From Streptomyces sp. NBRC 110035 (GTDB taxonomy: Bacteria; Actinomycetota; Actinomycetes; Streptomycetales; Streptomycetaceae), in NCBI RefSeq assembly GCF_000829695.1, contig NZ_BBNN01000045.1, positions 1 to 61,490 of the forward strand: a DNA stretch of 61,490 nucleotides, read 5' to 3'. Each line of letters begins with the position of its first letter. The first letter of the stretch is position 1. Positions 57,467 to 61,490 of this stretch are shown here, one piece after another. The notes below the pieces were generated by a model, which was not told the DNA's origin, did not search any database, and saw only the letters and a program-made list of their open reading frames with translations. Made by a program: the position numbers and the translations under genes.

Positions 57467-58535
57467 GCCGGTCACCGCCCGGGAAGCGGAACCGGTCACC
57501 GTGCGCGAGTACGGCACCCGCTATCTGCGGATCACCGTGCGACACCACGGGGGCACGGCCTTCAGCTGGCTGCGCGCACCCGGGCCGGCCCACACCCGTC
57601 CGCAGCGCCTTCCCGCGGCGGCGGTCGAGGCGGCCCTGCGCCGGGCAGACACGGCCGTCGGTGACGCGGCGGACGGTGACGCGGCGGACGGCCGGCCCGG
57701 CGCCCGGCTCGCCCTGGGGGAGTGGGCCGGCGGCCCGCCGCCGGACGGTGAGGCGCGCCAGGGCGTGCTGTACCGAGTGCAGGGCGCCGTCTCGGTGGCC
57801 CGGCTGCTGCCCTCCGGCGACAGCGCCGCCCACCGGCTCACGGTGAGCGCGCTGGCGGACGCGGGCAGGACACTGCGGCGGCTGCACCGGGAGCCGTGGG
57901 ACTTCCCGCAGCGGCCGCCCCACCCCGGCCTGCGGCGGCTTCGCGCCTGGGCCGTGGAGGAGGAGAGCACCCCGGGAGCGACCCGGCTGCGCGCACTGGC
58001 CCGCACCCGGCTCGGCCCCTCGCTGTGGGCCCGCCTGACCGACTGGTCCGAGGCCGCGAACGAACCACCCGGCGGGTCGGGCGCGGTCCTGCTGCACGGC
58101 GCGCCGAGCACCGGCTGGCTGGTCCCCTCCGCCGCCGGCGGCCGGGCCGCCCTGCTCACCGGCGAGGAGGTCACCGGTGGCGACCCGGCCCTCGACCTCG
58201 GCTGGATTCTCGGGGAGCTGCACGAACTGCGCGCCGCCGCCGCACGCGGTCTCGGCGCCGCCGGGCAGGGACCACCGGTCGACTACCCGGCGGCGGCGCA
58301 CGCCCTGCTCTCCGGTTACGCGGGCGGCACGGGCACCGCCGGCGTCACCGCCCTCCCGTCCGGCACCGAACGCGCGGCCACACTCCGACTCGCCGTCCAC
58401 ATGCGGGACTTCGCGTCGTTCGTCGGCTGGCACGAGGACCTGCGCCACTACTGCGACCTGCTGGCGGAGGCGCTCGCCGAGGACGGCACCCCCGCTCTCC
58501 AGTGGGGCACGGCCCCCGGGAACGTCAGTTCGTGA
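57459..58535 (+). CDS. APH-like phosphotransferase homologue with degenerate active site
   Basis: 358 residues. The fold is suggested by VLYRVQGAVSVARLLPSGDS, ADAGRTLRRLHREPWDFPQ, VLLHGAPSTGWLVPSAAG and LLTGEEVTGGDPALDLGWIL. The last two align with the catalytic HGD-N and D-E...GDPA-DLG loops of the cluster kinase, but the catalytic Asp is Ala (HGA) and the metal Asp is missing. So it looks like a pseudokinase, perhaps a leader-binding or scaffold subunit of the dehydration complex. It overlaps the LLM gene by eight bases and converges on the GPP34 gene with an 11-base overlap. Confidence 0.72.
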   Translation: MAEPVTAREAEPVTVREYGTRYLRITVRHHGGTAFSWLRAPGPAHTRPQRLPAAAVEAALRRADTAVGDAADGDAADGRPGARLALGEWAGGPPPDGEARQGVLYRVQGAVSVARLLPSGDSAAHRLTVSALADAGRTLRRLHREPWDFPQRPPHPGLRRLRAWAVEEESTPGATRLRALARTRLGPSLWARLTDWSEAANEPPGGSGAVLLHGAPSTGWLVPSAAGGRAALLTGEEVTGGDPALDLGWILGELHELRAAAARGLGAAGQGPPVDYPAAAHALLSGYAGGTGTAGVTALPSGTERAATLRLAVHMRDFASFVGWHEDLRHYCDLLAEALAEDGTPALQWGTAPGNVSS

Positions 58536-59226
58536 CGACCGTCGTCGTCACCGTCACCGCGATGATCGCCGTCAGCGCGTCCTCCGCGGCCTTCACGACG
58601 TGACGCACCGCCGTCGCGGACCACCGGCCCCGTGAGACCGACTCCATGGCCGCCTCCACCCGGCGCCCGTCGGCGCCCGGGAAGGCCAGGCGGTGCAGTT
58701 TCGCCCCGTGCAGCAGGGCCACCAGGCTCGCCGTACGCTCGTCCGGCGCCGCGCCCTGCAGGACGACCGCGTGCAGGCGCTGCCGTACCGCCGCCTCCAC
58801 CGAGCCGTCGGCCTCCGGGTAGCGGCGCACGGGGAAGAGGCCGAGCACCTTCTTCTTCTCCTCGCGGACCAGCCCCTTCCCGATCAGACCCGCGTTCGCC
58901 CGGGCCACGGCGTCCGTCTTCAGCCGGTTGATCCAGTCCTTGGTGCTGCCCGGCTTCTCCTTGCCGGCGACGGCCTCGAGCGCGGCGTCCAGGGCGGGCT
59001 CGCCCGGCGGCGTCGCGTCGACGACGGTGACCTCGTCGCCGGTCACGTCGATCCGGCCGGCCAGCGCGAGTTCCACCAGCGCGGCCGCGGCGATCGCCGG
59101 GGCGACCTTCGCCGACTCCTTGGCGGTGCCGGACTCGTCGTCCAGCGAGAGGAGCAGGAGCTGCTCGCCCAGGGTGGCCGGGACCGTCCCGGAGGTCTCC
59201 GTGGAGGTTGCCGTGGGGGGTTCCAT
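58525..59226 (-). CDS. GPP34 (GOLPH3/Vps74-like) family protein
   Basis: 233 residues. Family pattern: TLGEQLLLLSLDDESGTAKE, APAIAAAALVELALAGRIDV, KGLVREEKKKVLGLFPVRRY, RTASLVALLHGAKLHRLAFP and a C-terminal AEDALTAIIAVTVTTTVV. Eukaryotic GOLPH3 binds phosphoinositides; the many actinobacterial homologues have no settled function. The ATG at 59226 begins directly before the family domain. Its 3' end overlaps the RiPP cluster's last gene by 11 bases, so it marks the cluster border. Confidence 0.9.
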   Translation of the reverse strand: MEPPTATSTETSGTVPATLGEQLLLLSLDDESGTAKESAKVAPAIAAAALVELALAGRIDVTGDEVTVVDATPPGEPALDAALEAVAGKEKPGSTKDWINRLKTDAVARANAGLIGKGLVREEKKKVLGLFPVRRYPEADGSVEAAVRQRLHAVVLQGAAPDERTASLVALLHGAKLHRLAFPGADGRRVEAAMESVSRGRWSATAVRHVVKAAEDALTAIIAVTVTTTVVTN

Positions 59227-59976
59227 CGCTGTGTCCGTTCCTTCGGTGTCCGGGTGGGGCCGGTCGTCGGTGAGGAAGATCCTCACCCCTGCCCTCTGGG
59301 ACGCACCTACCCGCACCGCCGTTCCCGCACCACCGGTCCCGCGCGGCCGATCCCGGTCACCGGCTCCGGTCACCGGGACGCGGCCGTGCCGACGCCGTCC
59401 TGCCCCACCGGATCGGTGAGGCCGGAGGGTTCGCCGGCCGGCCCGAGGACGCAGACGCGCTGGGGCGCGGAGGCCGGCCCCGTCACCGCTGCCGGGGGTC
59501 GCAGCCGTCGGCGTGGCCTGTGGGGCGGACACGTCGGGCCCGTGACCTTCCGTCGGCCGCGCTGCCCCGGTCCTTCCGGTGACGCGCCACGTGGCGTGCC
59601 GGGCAGTGTGCCCCCCAGCCCCTGAGGCCGACGGTCTCCCGGCCCGGCCCAAGAGTCCCTGAGAAGTCCCACAGGCGAGGCCGAACCCCCTCCTGGCCCG
59701 CATACGCACAGGTCAGGAGGGATGTAGCGGTGTTGCTTCTGAAGATTCTCAGATGTCCCGGAAGAGACCAGCCAGCTCGTTGACCTGCGACGATGAGCGG
59801 GATTGGGGTGCTGACCTGGGGAAATGGTCTTTCAGTCGTTTCGCGCTCGTGCCACTTGATGAAGCCGAAAGTCCCAGAAGAGTCCCAGAGCACTCCCACG
59901 GCTGACGGAGGCTCTCTCGGCTTCACTCGATGTAGGGCAGCGTGGCGGGCCGGGGCTGTGAGCTGGAAGTCGGCCT
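59227..59976. other. Intergenic region, lower GC, no gene recognised
   Basis: 750 bases. The first 100 carry the GPP34 promoter. From 59700 to 59930 GC is clearly lower than elsewhere. The phrase AGTCCC(A/T)GAGAAG/AGAAGAGTCCCAG recurs at about 59649-59672 and 59866-59892, which looks like short direct repeats near a mobile element end. No tRNA was found. Confidence 0.45.
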
Positions 59977-60415
59977 TTGTTCCTCCGCGGCGATAGGCGG
60001 CTCAGGTTGCGTCCCGGGAGTGGCGCGTGCCGTCAGGCTCTGCTTGTCCTGTCCCACCCGCGTTGCGGCCACACCTACGCCCCGTGCGCCGCCGGGTTCG
60101 GTGTCGGCGTCCCAACCGCATACCGGCACGTCGCCGGAGCCATCGACGCCCTGGCCGCCCTCGTGCCAACCTAGGCACTCGTCGCGCTGGACGGGACACT
60201 GTGCCGATCGACCGGGTCGCCGTCGACCGTCCCTTACTCCGCGGAACGCAAGTAGCACGGCACGAACGTGCAGTTCATCACCGGTCCAGCGGGGCGACTG
60301 CTGTGGGCCTCGCCCGCGCTGCCCGACACAGTCCACGAAGGCCGCCCGCACCAACAGTATCCTCGACGCCCTGACCACAGCCGGCGTCGGACGCTTCGCC
60401 GACAGGGAGCCTTTT
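59977..60415 (+). pseudogene. Degraded IS5-like transposase
   Basis: Fragments in shifting frames match an actinobacterial IS5-like transposase: LVLSHPRCGHTYAPCAAGFG and VGVPTAYRHVAGAIDALAAL (HTH part) to a stop at 60174; then LVALDGTLCRS and, beyond another stop, HGTNVQFITGPAGRLLWASP (the DDE Asp region and NVQ block); then KAARTNSILDALTTAGVGRF. At least two stops and a frame change make it non-functional. Confidence 0.75.
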
Positions 60416-61047
60416 CAACCTGACCGGGTAGGCGGTCGGTTGGGGGCGAGGGGGCGGTGGCTTTGTTCCCGAGATTAGGCTCTGGTATGGCTTCTGTGGT
60501 GCCGAGAGGAAGCGCGGTGTCCGAGTCCGGAGCACGACGGGAACCGGCGGGTCAGAAGACTGACTCGAGGCGGGCAGAAGCCTGGTCGGCATAGCTCCAC
60601 AGAAGTGGTGCCAGAACTCCGCGATGTGAACAGAGCCAGTCGCCCCGGCCGACCAGAGGCAGCAGGGCATCGCGGCGGCTGTGGGGTGAAGGGGCGTATC
60701 TGGGCGAGCAGGGGCGTCGTTGTGTCCCGGGTGAGCTTGTCTGGGTCTCGCTCGCTCTGGCGTGCGCGCCGGCAGCACCATGCGGCCGCTTCGTCGGCCA
60801 GTAAGCCATCGACCGCTCGCACGCAAGATCCGCGCGCTCGCCGAACAGCCCATGGCCACAAGCAAGAGCTGGCGCCTGCTGTGCAAACTCCGTTGCCTAA
60901 GCTTGACTCTGTCGGGGATCTTGAAGTTTTCCGGTGCGCCGACGTGAGCGGCGGGCATGCTCGGGATGTTCCAAGAGCCCATGCATGTTGCCGAGGTGTC
61001 CGTTGTCGCTCCGTCCTCGTTCCGGTGAGCAAGTCCCGCCTCTGACC
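60416..61047. other. Non-coding spacer between transposase genes
   Basis: 630 bases with no convincing gene on either strand. Composition is mixed and lower in GC than the core regions; it probably consists of element ends and debris. Confidence 0.45.
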
Positions 61048-61490
61048 GTGCAGACCGCGCGGGCGAGCAACCCGGCCGGTACGACGGCGATGTGGGTGAG
61101 AGACCGCCTGGACGGGCTGTGGTGCGACGAGGACTTCGCCGACTGGTATCCGCGTGACGGGCGTCCGGGCCTCTCGCCCGCCCAGCTGGCCACCGTGTGC
61201 GTGCTGCAGTTCCTGCTCGGTCTGTCGGACCGGCAGGCCGCCGAGGCGGTGCGCTGCCGCATCGACTTCAAGTACGCCATGGCCATGGAGCTGGACGATC
61301 CCGGCTTCCACCACAGCGTGCTGGCCGACTTCCGCGAACGTCTCACCGAAGGCGACCGCGCCGACCGCCTCCTCGACCTCGCGCTGGCCCGCCTCAAGGA
61401 CGCCGGTCTGGTGCGCGAGCGCACCACACAGCGCACCGACTCCACCCACGTCCTGGCCGCGGTGCGCGACCTGACCCGGCTGGAGACGGT
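61048..61490 (+). CDS. IS1182-family transposase, partial (cut by window edge)
   Basis: An open frame of 147 codons runs off the window end. It reads MWVRDRLDGLWCDEDFADWY, RPGLSPAQLATVCVLQFLLG, LSDRQAAEAVRCRIDFKYAM and FHHSVLADFRERLTEGDRAD, the DUF772 N-terminal domain of IS1182/ISL-type transposases, then the beginning of the catalytic part (TTQRTDSTHVLAAVRDL, whose DST Asp is the first catalytic residue). The GTG at 61048 is the likely start; an ATG at 61090 is internal. No disruption is seen in the visible part. Confidence 0.87.
   Translation, partial: MQTARASNPAGTTAMWVRDRLDGLWCDEDFADWYPRDGRPGLSPAQLATVCVLQFLLGLSDRQAAEAVRCRIDFKYAMAMELDDPGFHHSVLADFRERLTEGDRADRLLDLALARLKDAGLVRERTTQRTDSTHVLAAVRDLTRLET

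Noticed and set aside
43999..58535. Thioviridamide-like (thioamitide) cluster
   Set aside because: Kinase, HopA1 and decarboxylase also occur in thioamitide clusters, but no YcaO or TfuA gene for thioamide formation was found in the cluster, while the LLM reductase and M16 pair match class V lanthipeptides.
43999..58535. Linaridin cluster
   Set aside because: A decarboxylase and methyltransferase with a Thr/Ser-rich precursor also fit linaridins, but no LinH/LinL-type membrane proteins are present and the kinase/HopA1 pair is not a linaridin feature.
59483..59926. 147-codon minus-strand ORF with two WD(S/F)SGTxG phrases
   Set aside because: The phrases come from the short DNA repeats AGTCCC(A/T)GAG, not from a known domain; no start signal.

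Overview
The window looks like chromosomal DNA of a Streptomyces species or a close relative. It is very GC-rich with strong G/C third-position bias and many GTG starts and GTGA/ATGA gene overlaps. It carries typical actinomycete families: a DUF5753/DUF397 regulator cassette, an RsbW-like ATPase, an F420-type LLM reductase, an LAETG-sorted surface enzyme and a second, partial nuo operon. No tRNA, rRNA or CRISPR array was seen. Both ends run into transposase genes (IS3-type left, IS1182-type right), and transposase fragments lie at 17.1 and 60 kb.

Left part (0-17 kb), metabolic and regulatory genes with decay. An IclR regulator and a YcnI-like copper protein precede a LysR regulator divergent from pcaF-pcaI-pcaJ, the last steps of the beta-ketoadipate pathway. 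PcaJ has an odd low-complexity N-terminal stretch, and a diverged pcaJ fragment lies 3 kb away behind a deleted CapD-type SDR gene. Then come a sortase-anchored alpha/beta hydrolase, a TetR regulator divergent from a frameshifted quinone oxidoreductase, an LRV-like repeat protein and a GlsB/YeaQ membrane protein.

Middle (17-34 kb). A 1604-residue protein combines an intact APH-like kinase domain, a SAMD9-like STAND P-loop, a TPR-like region and an OB fold, and looks like a defence or signalling protein. A WhiJ/AbaA-like cassette, gap with a GlxA-type regulator whose upstream region is tandemly duplicated, a CBS-BON protein, a formylglycine-generating-enzyme-like protein and two overlapping SPFH genes follow.

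34-42.6 kb. A compact operon on the minus strand runs nuoA, a NuoB/NuoD-like hybrid, nuoH, nuoJ, nuoK, nuoL, nuoM, nuoN. It supplies the membrane arm of complex I but no iron-sulfur or NADH module. The hybrid has one cysteine and a His/Asp-rich insert.

44-58.5 kb. A RiPP gene cluster with the gene set of class V lanthipeptides (lanthidins, lexapeptide/pristinin type): APH-like kinase, HopA1-family protein, LanD-like cysteine decarboxylase, methyltransferase, LLM reductase, an M16 protease pair, two ABC exporters, regulators and a 59-residue Ser/Thr-rich precursor ending in Cys. Two promoters inside it share a -35/operator/-10 layout, which suggests that the cluster's own HTH regulator controls itself and the second ABC transporter. 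A GPP34 gene and an IS-rich stretch close the window.
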